The notes beneath the pieces were generated by a model, which did not search any database, had not been told where the DNA came from, and saw only the letters and a list, made by a program, of their open reading frames with translations. From Phytophthora quininea (taxonomy: Eukaryota; Oomycota; Peronosporomycetes; Peronosporales; Peronosporaceae), in assembly GCA_011947345.1 (NCBI GenBank), contig JAAVTG010000531.1:1-64000 (forward strand): 64,000 nt of DNA, written 5' to 3'. Positions 23,593-36,197 of the stretch are shown here, in pieces. The first letter of the stretch is position 1, and each line of letters begins with the position of its first letter. The position numbers and the translations under genes are program-made.

Positions 23593-26500
23593 ATGAGCGA
23601 GGAGAACACCACCACCACCGTCTCCACAAAGACGACGGAGACTGTCTCGGGCGAGACGGTCGTGACCACCACCACGACGACCACCTCCACCGAGACGTCC
23701 ACGATGGAGCAGACCGCCGTCACGGAACAAACCACCGCGACGGTGACCGCGCTGGCCACCGCCCTGGACGAGGGCACGTTTTCGTTCATCCACGAGTTCG
23801 GCGGCCAGGGCATCTCGTACTGGAGCGAGCTGCAGCGGCTCTACGCCGCCGTCAGCGACAGCAGCCGCACGCGCGTGTTCATCGACAACGCCGCGCAGGC
23901 GCTGCTGGAGGAGTCCAGCACGGACGAGGCCAAGGCCTCAGTCGCCTTCGAGACCAAGATCGACGTGCACGACTGGCTGCAGCGCCTCGAGGCGGGCGAC
24001 GCCCCCGCCGGCCTCAACATGGACCGCGTGTTCTTCAGCATGCCCCTGCTGGTGCTCACGCAGAGCGCCAACTACCTCAACTTCCTCGAGATCACGGGCG
24101 TGACCCACGAGAGCGTGGTCAAGAGCTCCGCCGCGGGCGTGGGCCACAGCCAGGGCGTCGCCAGCGCCGTGCTCGTTTCGGCCGCCAAGACCGCCGACGA
24201 ATTTGTCGAGCTGGGCGTCTCCATCATCCGCTACATGTTCTGGCAGGGACTGCGCACCCAGGAGACGTACCAGGAGCTCCTGACGCAGTACAGGCAGGAT
24301 GGCAAGAAGGTCGAGAACGCCGGCCCGATGCTCGCCGTGAGAGGGCTCCAGAAGGAGCACGTGGCCAAGGCCATTGAGGTGGCCAAGCGACGAACCAAGT
24401 CCCCGGACTTGCAGGTGTCTCTCATCAACTCCAAGGACATGATCAACGTGACGGGCTTCCCGCGACGCTCACGCTGCTGAAGCAGGCTCTCGAGGGCCTC
24501 TTCGCCAAGCCAGACGCCAACCAGACGCGCATCCCGCACTCGCAGCGCAAGCCCACTGGTTCGCTTTCGTTCTTGCCGCTGTCGGCTCCCTTCCACACTC
24601 CTCTGCTGACTGCCGCTAAGCCCAAGGTGGTGCAGGACGTGCAGCGCGTAAAGTGCGCGATCAAGGGCAGCCAGCTGCAGTTCCCGGTGTACGCCACGAA
24701 CGCCAACGCCATTAACCTGCAGACGATCGACGACGTCGTTGATGAATTGATCAACATGGTCGTGCTGGAGCTTGCCGACTGGACCGCAACTTGGAACAAG
24801 ATCGCCGAGCAGCACGCCAACGCGACCCACGTGCTTGAGTTTGGACCGGATATGGGCGTGGCAAAGCTCAGCATCAAGGTTGCTGAAGGAATGGGCATTG
24901 ACGTGGTCATTGCGACTGCCAAGCACCCGGTTATGAAATCGTCGACGAAGTACGCCCCGCTTGTTGGTCTGCAGCAGTTTGTGGACGGTGCTGCTACTTT
25001 TAACCGCAACGAGAGCACGTGGGCAAAGAAGTTTGGGCCCCAGGTGACCGCGTCGGGCAAGTTGTCGAACAAGTTCACCCGCGTGTTCAACAAGCCCCCG
25101 GTTATGGTCGCTGGCATGACGCCGACGACGAGTTTGGAAGGCATTGACCTCGTGGCCGCTGTCCAGAACGCTGGTTTCCATGGCGAGCTTGCTGCTGGCG
25201 GTTTATCGCGTCCGAACATCTTTGAAGACACGGTGAACGAGTTGGTGTCGAAGATCAAGCCTGGTGTCGGCATTTCGATCAACATGCTGTACCTGAACGC
25301 GAAGCAGTGGGGATTCCAGTTCCCTATGGTGCTGCGAATGCGCCGTAGCGGTGTGCCGATTGAGAGCATTACGATTGGTGCTGGTATCCCGACGACCGAG
25401 CGTGCCATTGAGATGATGACTCAGCTCCAATCGGTTGGCATCAACACTGTCTGCTTAAAGCCTGGTTCGGTTGATGCTATCCACGCGGTTCTGGAAATTG
25501 CAACGGCCATGCCGACCATGAATGTGATGCTCCAGTGGACTGGTGGTCGCGCTGGTGGCCACCACAGCTTTGAGGACTTCCACCAGCCTCTGGAGGAATC
25601 GTATGCTGCGATTCGTCGCGTGAGCAATGTGCTGCTGGTTGTTGGCTCTGGCTTTGGCAACTGGGAGAGCTCGCAGCAGTACCTGACGGGCGAATGGAGT
25701 TTGACTCGTGGACACCTCCACAAGATGCCGGCCGATGGCATTCTGCTTGGCTCTCGCGTGATGGTTGCGAAGGAGGCTGCGACGGCTCCTGCGGTGAAGC
25801 AGTTGCTTGTGAACACCCCGGTATCGAGTCCGAGCTCGAGTGGGAAACGAGTTACACGGGTGTGTGCGGTGGCGTTGTTACTGTCACGTCTGAGTTAGGC
25901 GAGCCTATCCACACCGTCGCGAACCGTGGTAGTCTGCTGTGGAAGGAGTTTGATGAAAAATACTTCTCAATCCCGCGCGAGCAGGTGGAGTTGGCTCTTC
26001 GTCTGAACAAGAAGGACATAATTACCAAGCTGAACGCGGACTTCCAGAAGCCGTACTTCGGTTGCAAGCGCAATTTCGAGACGGGTGAAAACATTGTGGC
26101 CGATCTCGTGGAGATGTCGTACTCGGATGTGATGACCCGCATGATCGATTTGATGTATGTGGAGATCGAGGGCAAGCCGCAGCGCTGGATCCACGATACG
26201 TTCTTCACGCGTTTGAGCAAGTTCATGACGCGAACCGAGGAGCGTTTCCGTCGTGACAGCTCCAGCGAGCTGTTTGACCAGTCGGAGCTGAAGGCTAGCC
26301 CGAGGGCCACTGTTAGTGCGTTTATTGCCAAATACCCTCAGTCAGTGGGGACGCTGCTTTCCGTGCCGGACTGCGACTATTTCCTGGACCTGTGCCGCAC
26401 GGGCGGTAAGCCTGTGAACTTCGTTCCTGTCATTGACACGGAATTCAAGACGTGGTTCAAGAAGGACTCTTTGTGGTACTCGGAGGACCTGGATGCAGTT

Positions 26501-29500
26501 CCTGAACAAGATGCCCAGCGTGTGTTCATCCTTCAGGGCCCAGTTGCTGTTCGTTACAGCACCGTCGTTGACGAGCCTGTCGCCAAGATCCTCGGGGACA
26601 TCGCTGATGGATTTGTTGCCGTTGTGAAGAAGTCAGGTTCAGTTGCTGCTGACGTTGCTTCTGTGGCTAAGGAGACGGTGAACATTGATGGCGTTGAGGT
26701 TGTGGAGAACGAGAGCAGTGTCGCGGTGACGATGCCTGTCGAGGAGAGTGCGCTACCATCGGCAGACACGTGGCTGGCCTCGCTCGCGCTGTCGGTGAGC
26801 GACAAGGACTGGTTGAACGCGTTGATCTCTTCCTCGCACGTTGTAGAGGACAAGAAGTGGCTTGCTAACCCGGTTCGCCAACTTCTTGTTCCTCAAGTGG
26901 GACAGAAGTACGTCATTGACGCTGCTGGCGTTCATGTGTTTGACAGCTCGATTGCTATCTCTGATGCTGTGATTGAGATCACGAAAAATGACTCGACTAT
27001 CTCAGTGGTGGTGAATGAGGTTCGCCCTGCGGTGACTGGGCTCAAGGCTGGCGTTGTCGCACTGGAGATGACGTATCAATTCCACCCTGAACTCACATGT
27101 TCGGTCCACGCTGAAGGCAGCGGCTTTATCGACAAGGTCAAGGCTTTCTACGCTCGCTTCTGGGTCGCTATCGAGGATAAGGAGGAGGAGTCCTGCGAAG
27201 CTGCTTGCGCTCAGAGTGTGATGTCTCCTTTCACGGCTGATTTCTCCATCACTAAGGACGACATTGCTGCATACCGTGCGGCACTAAACTTGAGCGACGA
27301 TGAAGAGGGCCCCCGCTGACTTCTCGACCATTGTGTCGTGGCGTCCGCTTATCCAGTCTGTTTTCACCAAGGAGGTGAAGGGCAACCTGTTGGACCTGGT
27401 GCACCTGAAGCACTCGTACAAGCTTCTGTCCTCTCGCAAGGCCTCTGCTATCTTCCAGGCCGGGGATGATATTGTGAGCACGTCGAATGTTGGCAGTCTG
27501 CGCATTATCGATAGCGGTAAGATTGTTCACGGTGTTGCTATCATCTCGCGCAAGACAGTGGATGCGCAAATGGTGGAGGTGCTTGAGCCCCTTGTCGAGT
27601 TGCACAGCGAGTTCTTGATTCGCGGTGCGTTCGACGACTTTGAGTCGACTTTCTCTATCGACAAGACGTCTGACGAGTTCAAGCCCAGTCGTCAAGAAGA
27701 CATAGAGATTCTGAAGGCCAAGACGTGGCTGAAGCTTTTTACCGACGCGTCTGTGAACATTGGCGACCACCTGTTGTTCGAGCTGTCGACCAAGAAGCAG
27801 TACGCTTCGATCGGTTCGCTCAGCGCTGTTGAAGTGTCCGGCACGCTCTTCCGCGAGGAAGCGGGTTCGAAGGTTGAGGTGGGCACGGTTGACTTCAAGA
27901 GCAACGACGTGAATGAGAGCCCTGTTGTCGCGTTCCTGCGTCAGGTGCAGCCTGAAGACGCAAAGTCTGGTGGTATGTTCGCGAACGGCGGTTCACACAT
28001 GCTGGAGAAGCCGTTGGAGATCAATGTTCCAACGAACGCGCTGGCATACGCTGTGGCGTCTCGCGACCTGAACCCAATCCATCGCTCTAAATACGCTGCG
28101 ATTCTGGGCCACCTGCCGAGGGCAAGCCTATCATGCACGGCCTGTGGACTGCTACCAAGGTCCGCGACTTGGTCATCCAAAACTTCGGTTTCGGCGTTGA
28201 CAGCAACGTTGTGGACTACGATGTGAACTTCGACGGTATGGTTTACCCGGGTGACAAGCTGTTCATGCAGGCCCGACACATTGGTCTTGACAACGGCAAG
28301 AAGGTCCTGTCGGTTGAGGTTGTTAACGCGTCGGGCGAACGCGTTGTGAGCGCCCGCGCTGTCGTCAAGCAAGCGCCGATGGCGTTCGTGTTTACCGGCC
28401 AGGGATCTGCTGCTGTTGGTATGGGTATGGACCGCTACCAGGAGTCTTCGGTTGCCCGTGATATTTGGAACCGTGGTGATTCTCACCTCCGCAGTACCTT
28501 CGGCTTCTCGATTCTTGAGATGGTGCGCAAGAACCCCAAGTCGATCACGGTGCACTTTGGTGGCAAGAAGGGCCGCAAGATTCGTGAGAAGTACATGAGT
28601 CTGACCTGTGAGGACCCGGCGACGGGCGAGATCGCGCCGCTGCTGCCGGAGATCAACTCGCGTACGCAGAGCTTCAGCTTCTCGGCGCCCGAGGGTTTGC
28701 TGTTTGCGACGCAGTTCAGCCAGCCTGCCCTTGTTCTTCTTGAGAAGGCCATGTTCTCCGAGATTGAGGCTGCGCAGTTGATTCCTGACGACGCACACTT
28801 TGCTGGCCACTCGCTTGGCGAGTACGCTGGTCTGAGCTCGTTCGCTGGTGCCCTGGCTGTTGAGGACGTTGTTGAAGTGGTGTTCTTGCGTGGTTTGATC
28901 ATGCAGAAGGCTGTGAAGCGTGATGCCGAGGGACGTTCGGACTACGGTATGGTCGCGACGAACCCCACGCGTGTTGGCCCTCACTTCACGGAGGAGGTCA
29001 TGTACAGCATTGTCGATGGCATTGAAGCTGCCTCTGGTAAGCTGCTGCAGGTGGTGAATTTCAACATCCAGGACCGTCAATACGTGGTTGCTGGTGAGAA
29101 TGTGAACCTGGAGACGTTGTCTTTGGCTTTGTCTGCTTTCAAAACCCTGAAGACGACTGAAGCTTCGGACGTGGAGAAGGTTATTGCGGAGTCGTTGGCC
29201 CAAGCTCAGGCTCGCAAGGAAAAGTGCGTGCAGAGCGGCCGTCCGTTCACGCTTGCGAGAGGTCTTGCGACCATTCCGCTGGTTGGCATTGATGTACCCT
29301 TCCACTCGCGTGAGCTGCTTGGCGGTGTGCCGTCGTTCCGTGCCTTGCTCCGCACCAAGTTCGACCCGCAGGTGCTGGAGCGCCAGCTGCCTCTCTTGGT
29401 GAACCGCTACATCCCCAACTTGGTGGCTACTCCGTTCTCTCTCAAGCGTTCGTACTTCGAAGAGGTCTACGCCGCGACGAAGAGTCCGTACCTGGCTGAG

Positions 29501-32500
29501 GTCCTGGACCCGATGCAATGGAAGCTGACCACGAAGGCTCAGTTGGCTCACCTGCTGGTGGTGGAGCTGCTGGCCTACCAGTTTGCTTCCCCGTTCAGTG
29601 GATTAAGACGCAGGCACTTCTGTTCGCGAAGGGTGGCGTTAACCGCTTCGTGGAGATTGGCCCTGCCCCGACCTTGACGAACATGGCGCTGCGTACCCTG
29701 CAGGTTGGTGACTTCCCTAGTGTGCCACGGGAGATTTTGTGGTACCAGCGTGACCGCGAGATTGTCCACTTCGAGGAAGAGAAATATCTCTGCCTCTGAG
29801 TACGCTCGTGGTTTGGCTGCGGAAGCTGCGGCTGAAGTGGCAAAGGCCGCTGCCGCTGCTGCCCCGGAGGTTGAAGCCCCTGCTCCTGTTGCTACACCGG
29901 CTCCTGCTCCGGTCGTCGTGACACCTGCTCCGGTGCAAGCAGCCCCGGTCGCTGCCCCGTTGCTGCTGCTCCGAGTGCTGCAGCCGATGCCCCTGTGGCA
30001 GCGCTGCACGTTCTTCGCGTACTCCTCGCTGTTCGTCTCAACAAGGAGCTGGCTGAGATTAAGGAGGACACTGATGTCAAGACGCTGTGTGCCGGTAAGT
30101 CTGCTGTGCAGAACGAAATTCTTGGCGATCTCGAGAAGGAGTTTGGTGGCGGTGTCCCTGAGGGTGCGGGTGAGGTCCCTCTGAAGGAACTGGCGTCCAA
30201 GTTCTCAAGCTACACGACGCTGGGCAAGGTGACGAACGGCATGATTAACAAGGTCGTGGCGAGCAAGATGCCGGGTGGTTTCACCATGTCTAGCATCAAG
30301 GAGTACTTGGCCGCTGAGAAGGGCCTTGGCGCTGGACGTATGGAAAGCGTCTTGGCACACTCGCTTCTGCTTGCCCCGCAGGCTCGCTTCAAGAGCGACG
30401 CTGATGCTCGCAAGTGGCTGGACGAGAGTGTGAGCGGCTATGAATCGTTCGCGGGTGTCTCGCTTGCTCGTCCGACAATGGCGGCTGCCCCTGGTGCTGT
30501 TGGTATGTCTTTCAACCCTGCGCCAGTGTCGATCCCTACTGTGACCGACAAGCCTGTGGAAGCCAAGCACGCTTTGTTGGTGATGCTTGCAGCGAAGTTC
30601 GGCAAGGCCTTTAGCGAGGTCCCTGAGACGGCGAGCATCAAGGAATTGTCGGCTGGTAAGTCGGCGGTCCAGAACGAAATCGTTGGTGACCTGGAGAAGG
30701 AGTTTGGCTCTGGCCCCGATGACGCGGCGGAAATGAAGCTGGCCGAGCTTGCTGGTAAATTCCCTGACTACGCTTCTCCTGGCAAGGTGACCAGCGCTCT
30801 GATTGCCAAGATGCTTGCGAGCAAGATGCCGGGTGGTTTTGGTCTGTCCGCCATCAAGGAGTACCTGTCGAGCGAACGCTGCTTGCCTAGTGGACGCATT
30901 GAGAGTGTGCTGCTGCATGGTCTGACCCAGAACCCGAAGCAACGCATGTCTGACGAGGCTACGGCGAAGAAGTGGCTCGACGATGTCGTCGATGACTACG
31001 CCAAGTATGCTGGTATCGACATCCCGTACCTGTCCAAGTTGGGCGGTATGATGGCTGGTCCGGCCATGGGTCAGCCGATGATGCAGTCGAGCTCGCTGCC
31101 GAGCGACTTTGAAAAGCGCCTCAAGACTATGATTGCCGACCAGGTGGATGCTCTGAACTCGTATTTGGGCGACGATCAGCTCGACTGGCACCGCAAGATT
31201 GAAACAGAGGTGGACCTCCGCGAGGACCTCGAGTCTTCGGTGTCGCTGTGGGTGAATGAACACGGCGAGTTCTACGGCAACGGCATTGCGAGCAAGTTCG
31301 ATGCCAAGAAGGAGCGTCAGTATGACAGCTACTGGAACTGGGCTGTCCAGGATGCGATGGAGCTGTACTACCGTACGGCTGCCGCTGCTAAGGGACAGAC
31401 CGCGAGTCCGAGGTTGGCTGTGAACGAAGGCTTGAAGACCCACTTCGAGGCCATGAGCCGCTACATCAATAAGACGGTGGACACGATCACGGACGAGTCG
31501 GCATTGCCGCCGCTCGAGTGGTTTAAGCCCTACCTGTGCAACCGTGCTACGCCTGAGCTTCTTCAGTGCACGCAGTTCTTCGTGTCTCGTGCTGAGGAGG
31601 AAAGTGGCCCGGAGCTGGCACAGGCGATTCAGCTACTTGTGGAGCAGATGGAGGAATGGCTCAACACGAACCCTGTGAACATGCAGATCTTCAAGCCGAC
31701 GCAGCCTCAGCTTCGTATCCTCGAGAACGGCGAGCTTGAGTACTCGGAGGTGCCACGTGAAGGCGTGACTGACTCCATTAACTACGTCGACGAAGTTGCT
31801 CGCGGATTGGAGTACAATGACGCGATCGAGACTGGCAAGGTGGCTGGCGCTGATGTTACGGCCGGCATGACTAGTGCAGTCGGCTTTGAGTCGACTTTGA
31901 ACGACAACGGAAGTATGAGCAGCGAGGAGCTCGACAGCGACGAGGATGATGACGACGAAGAGGACGAGACTGCTGCAGACGTGGCTGGTAAGCAAGCGAC
32001 CAAGGCGAAGAAGGCAGCCCCTGCTCAAGGTGCCAAGCTCACTGCGCTGCGTGACTCTCTCCGCAAGCGCGCAAAGCGCGAATCCGAGAAATCGCTTGTT
32101 GCTCGCTCTTCTTCGCTGCGCTTCGGTCTGAATGAAAACCTCAAGAAGATTGTGTTGCCGCACGTGCACGTTCGCAAGCCGTCCGATGTGGACCCGACCA
32201 TTCGCCTGTACGATGTCGAGTCGACCTGTGTGTTGCTGTCGTGCATGCGCGAGATGGCATCGACCGGTATCTCGTTTGCTGGCAAGGTGGCACTGCTGAC
32301 TGGTTGCGGTAAGAACTCGATCGGTGCCGAAATCGTGAAGGCTCTGCTGGAGGGTGGTGCTACCGTGTTTGTGACGACGAGCAGCTTCAGCATGAAGACC
32401 ACTGCACTCTTCCGTCAGATCTACGAGCAGCATGGCAGCCGTGGCAGTCGTCTTATTGTGCTTCCGTTCAATCAGGCGTCCAAGATGGATGTGCAGAGCC

Positions 32501-35500
32501 TGGTGGCGCACATTTACAATGTGCACAAGTTGGACCTGGACTTTGTGGTCCCGTTCGCCGCGCTGTCGGAGGTCGGCCGCACTGTCACCGACATCGACTC
32601 CCGCTCGGAGCTTGCTCATCGTATCATGCTGACCAACACTGTGCGTCTGCTGGGCGAGGTTGTCAATGCCAAGAAGGTGCGTGACATCACGACGCGTCCA
32701 GCGCTTGTGATCCTCCCCATGTCGCCGAACCACGGCAACTTTGGTGGCGACGGTCTGTACGCCGAGTCGAAGTTGGGCGTGGAGAGCCTCATGAACAAGT
32801 GGTACTCGGAAGGCTGGGACGACCAGCTTTCGATTGTTGGTGCCATTATCGGTTGGACTCGTGGCACGGGTCTCATGTCTGGCAACAACGTTGTGGCCGC
32901 TGGTGTCGAGAAGATGGGCATGCGCACTTTCAGCACCACCGAAATGGGCTTCAACCTCAGTGCTCTGTTGCACCCGAGCATTGTGGACCGTGCCGCCGAG
33001 TCGCCAATTTTCGCCGACCTCACGGGTGGCATGGCTCAGGTAAGCGACCTCAAGGACCAGGTGGACTCTATCCGTTCTGGCATCATGAAGAAGGCGAAGC
33101 TCCAGGCGTCTATTCACGCAGCTCTGGAGAACGACAAGAAGATGCTGGCGCTTCCGTCGAAGCAGCAGTCTAGTGCTCCTAGCGCTAAGACGTTTGCTCC
33201 CCGTGCAAACATGTCCGGCTACTACTGCGACACCTTCCCCAAGCTGTCGAACGTGGCCGAGCTTGCTGCTTCAAAGAAGCAGACGTTGCTGCGTGATATG
33301 CTGGATCTGCGTCAGGTGGTTGTCGTGGCTGGTTTCGGTGAAGTGAGCCCGTACGGTAATGCTCGTACTCGTTGGGAGATGGAGTCGTACGGCGAGTTCT
33401 CGCTGGAAGGCTGCATCGAGCTGGCATGGTTGACTGGTCACATTGTGTTCGAGAAGGGCAACTGGGTGGATGCCAAGACCAAGGAGATCGTGCCGGACCA
33501 TCAGGTGAAGGCCCGCTACGAGGAAGAGATCATGAACCACTCGGGTATTCGCATTGTCGAGCCTGAGCTGTTCGATGGTTATGACCCGAAGAACAAGATG
33601 ATCCTTCACCAGGTGGCTATCGACAAGAAGATGTCGCCCATCGAGGTGGCTGACCGTGAGGAGGCCCTCCAGTTCCGCAAGGAACTTGGCAAGGAGAACG
33701 TCGACATCTTCCAGAGCGCTTCGGGGCATGGATGATCCGCCTGCGCAAGGGCTCGGTCCTGAACATTCCTCGTGCGCTGTCGTTCGACCGCTTTGTCGCT
33801 GGTCAAATCCCGACGGGCTGGAACATCGAGCGTCTGGGACTCTCTAAGGACTTGGCCGACTCTGTGGATCCTATCACGCTTTACGTGATGGCATCCGTGA
33901 TGGACACATTCGTTGCTGCTGGTGTGACGGACCCGTACGAGTTCTACCAGTATGTCCACGTTTCGGAGATCGGTAACACGTCGGGCGGTGGTATGGGTGG
34001 CATGCGCGCTTTCACGCGCATCTACAAGAACCGCATGCTGGGCAAGCCTGCTCCGAGCGACACTCTGCAGGAGTGCTTCATCAACACGCCTCCTGCCTGG
34101 GTGAACATGCTGCTTCTGAGTTCGTCTGGCCCGATCAAGACCCCTGTCGGTGCTTGTGCTACTGCTGCCGAGTCGGTGGACATCGGTGCCGAAACAATCA
34201 AGAGCGGCAAGGCTCGTGTTGTTATTGTGGGTGGCTACGATGACTTCGGTGAGGAAGGTGCGTACGAGTTTGCCCAGATGAAGGCGACCAGCGACTCGAT
34301 CAAGGAGACTGGTATGGGTCGCGAGCCAAAGGAAATGTGCCGTCCGTGCTCGACCACGCGTGGTGGCTTTATGGAGAGCCATGGCGCTGGTATGCAGCTG
34401 CTGATGGACGCCCAGCTCGCGCTTGAAATGGGTCTGCCGATCTATGGTATCGTTGCGTTGACGAACACGGCGACCGACAAGAACGGCCGATCGGTGCCGG
34501 CTCCTGGCCAAGGTATCCTCACCACTGCGCGCGAGGCTTCTGCTGACAACTCGAAGCCGTCGCCGTTGCTGGATGTGGAATACCGTCGCCGTCAGTTTGA
34601 CGACGAGCTCAAGAGCATTGAGAAATGGTACAAGCGCGAGAAGGAGTTGATTGGCGAGGACGAGTCTCGCGTGGCCTTCTTGGATGAGATGAAGGTGCGT
34701 AAGGTGCAGTCCGCGCAGTCCATGTGGGGCGACCAGTTCTTCAACGGACGCACGGACATTGCTCCTCTGCGTGGCGCGCTGAGTGTGTGGAACCTGGACA
34801 TCGATGATCTGGGCGCTGCAAGCTTCCACGGTACGGGTACCAAGGCCAACGACAAGAACGAGAGCGAGGTGACTCACAAGCAACTTGCCCACCTCGGCCG
34901 TTCTCCGGGCAACCCGCTCCCTGTGATCTGCCAGAAGAACCTGACGGGCCACCCCAAGGGCGCTGCTGCTGCGTGGATGTTCAACGGTCTGTTGCAGGTG
35001 CTGAACTCGGGTGTCATCCCTGGCAATCGCCAGCTGGACAACACGTGCCAAACCCTGCGCAAGTACGACTACCTGGTGTACCCGAACCGTAGCTTCCAGA
35101 CTGTCGGTGTCAAGGCCGTCATGATGAAGAGTTTCGGCTTTGGCCAGGCTGGCGGTGAAGTGCTGCTGGTGCACCCTGACTACTTGCTGTCCACGCTGCC
35201 TGCTGCTGAGTTCGAGCAGTACTCGGGCCGCCGCGAGAAGCGTCTGATCAACATGAACACCCACTCGCAGAGTGTGGTGACGGGCAAGCAGCCTCACATC
35301 CAGGTGAAGAACGAGGCGCCGTACTCGTCGGCGCAGGAGAGCAGTGTGTATCTGGACCCGACGGCTCGTGCCGAGTACGACCCGACGTCCAAGACGTGGC
35401 GCTTTGGCGGCGCCGACTCTCTTGCTGCCAACGAGAGCCGCCGTCTGCGCGCTGAAAAGCGTGCCAAGAAGGCCAAGGCTGCTGCTGAAGCGGCTGCTTC

Positions 35501-36002
35501 TTCGTCGAAGAAGGCTTCTGGCGACCACACGGCCGCCTCGTCGTCGACGCTGTTGACTGCCATCAACCAAGCGGCGACCGACCTGGGCTTGGCCTCCAAG
35601 AACATGGGCATGGGCGTGGATGTCGAGCCTGTCGCTACGTTCGAGAACCTCAACGGCCGCGAGGACTTCATCCGTCGCAACTTCACGGACCAGGAGATGG
35701 CGTACTGCTACAGCGCGCCTCACCCAGCCGCGAGCTTTGCCGGTCGGTGGGCTGCGAAGGAGGCTGTGATCAAGGCCATCTCGAGCGCCAGTCCTACGGA
35801 GCCTAACGTGTGGAAGGGTGCCGGTGCCCCGTTGCGTGAGATCGAGATCTTCATGACGGCCTCCGGTGCGCCGTCGGTGCTGCTCTCGGGCTACCCGCTG
35901 CAAGTGTTTAACCGTCTCGGCCTGTCCAAGTTGAGCGTGTCGATCAGCCACTCGGGCGACTTTGCGGTCTCCCAGGCTGTCGCCAACTTTGAGCAGGAGT
36001 AA
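23593..36002 (+). CDS. Fused type I fatty-acid synthase with tandem acyl-carrier domains
   Basis: One gene encodes all activities of fungal-type cytosolic fatty-acid synthase, here joined as beta then alpha. Order: a Thr-rich tail (about 50 residues), acetyltransferase (GHSQG near residue 184), FMN enoyl reductase (VMVAGMTPTTS), dehydratase (KPIMHGLWTA), malonyl/palmitoyl transferase (GHSLGEY), two carrier domains each with GKSAVQNEI (phosphopantetheine Ser near 2169 and 2355), ketoreductase (LLTGCGKNSIGAE), ketosynthase (Cys in TPVGACATAAES; FHGTGT; LTGHPKGAAAAW), and phosphopantetheinyl transferase (GVDVEPV, RWAAKEAVIKAI). Linkers are Ala/Pro-rich before the carriers, acidic after them and Lys/Ala-rich before the last domain. 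The frame changes eight times, near 24460, 25818, 27310, 28116, 29590, 29783, 29957 and 33724: six losses and two gains, mostly in C or G runs. Corrected length is 4,137 residues. Ends 195 bases from a convergent transporter gene. Confidence 0.95.
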
Positions 36003-36197
36003 GTAAGTATTGGCGCGTGGTGGCGTCTCTTACATTGCGTTTTGCATTCCGGAGAGACTGTGAGAATGGCGTGTGGTGGCGTCGCTCACTTTTCTCCTGT
36101 TTGCATGGTGCGAGTTAGATACTAGTGTAACAACGATCAATATGAAGACAATTGCATCAATTACGATGATCTCTGTGGTGTTCATGCTTGCGATCTC

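Noticed and set aside
24231..25408. Antisense open frames of about 320 codons near the synthase start
   Set aside because: Same cause; the sense frame holds acetyltransferase and enoyl-reductase motifs.
27941..35951. Very long antisense open frames opposite the synthase (536, 494 and 781 codons)
   Set aside because: The sense strand encodes conserved catalytic domains. The antisense products are Arg/His/Leu-rich without any family pattern, as expected when GC-rich third positions leave the reverse frame open.
23593..36002. Synthase as a pseudogene because of eight frame changes
   Set aside because: All domain motifs and active-site residues are intact, breaks sit at base runs, and corrected length is an exact multiple of three. 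Base-calling error is the simpler reading.
23593..36002. Introns or programmed frameshifts as the cause of the synthase breaks
   Set aside because: At each break the protein continues with no missing or extra residues and no intervening sequence, so no intron fits; eight programmed shifts in one gene are implausible.
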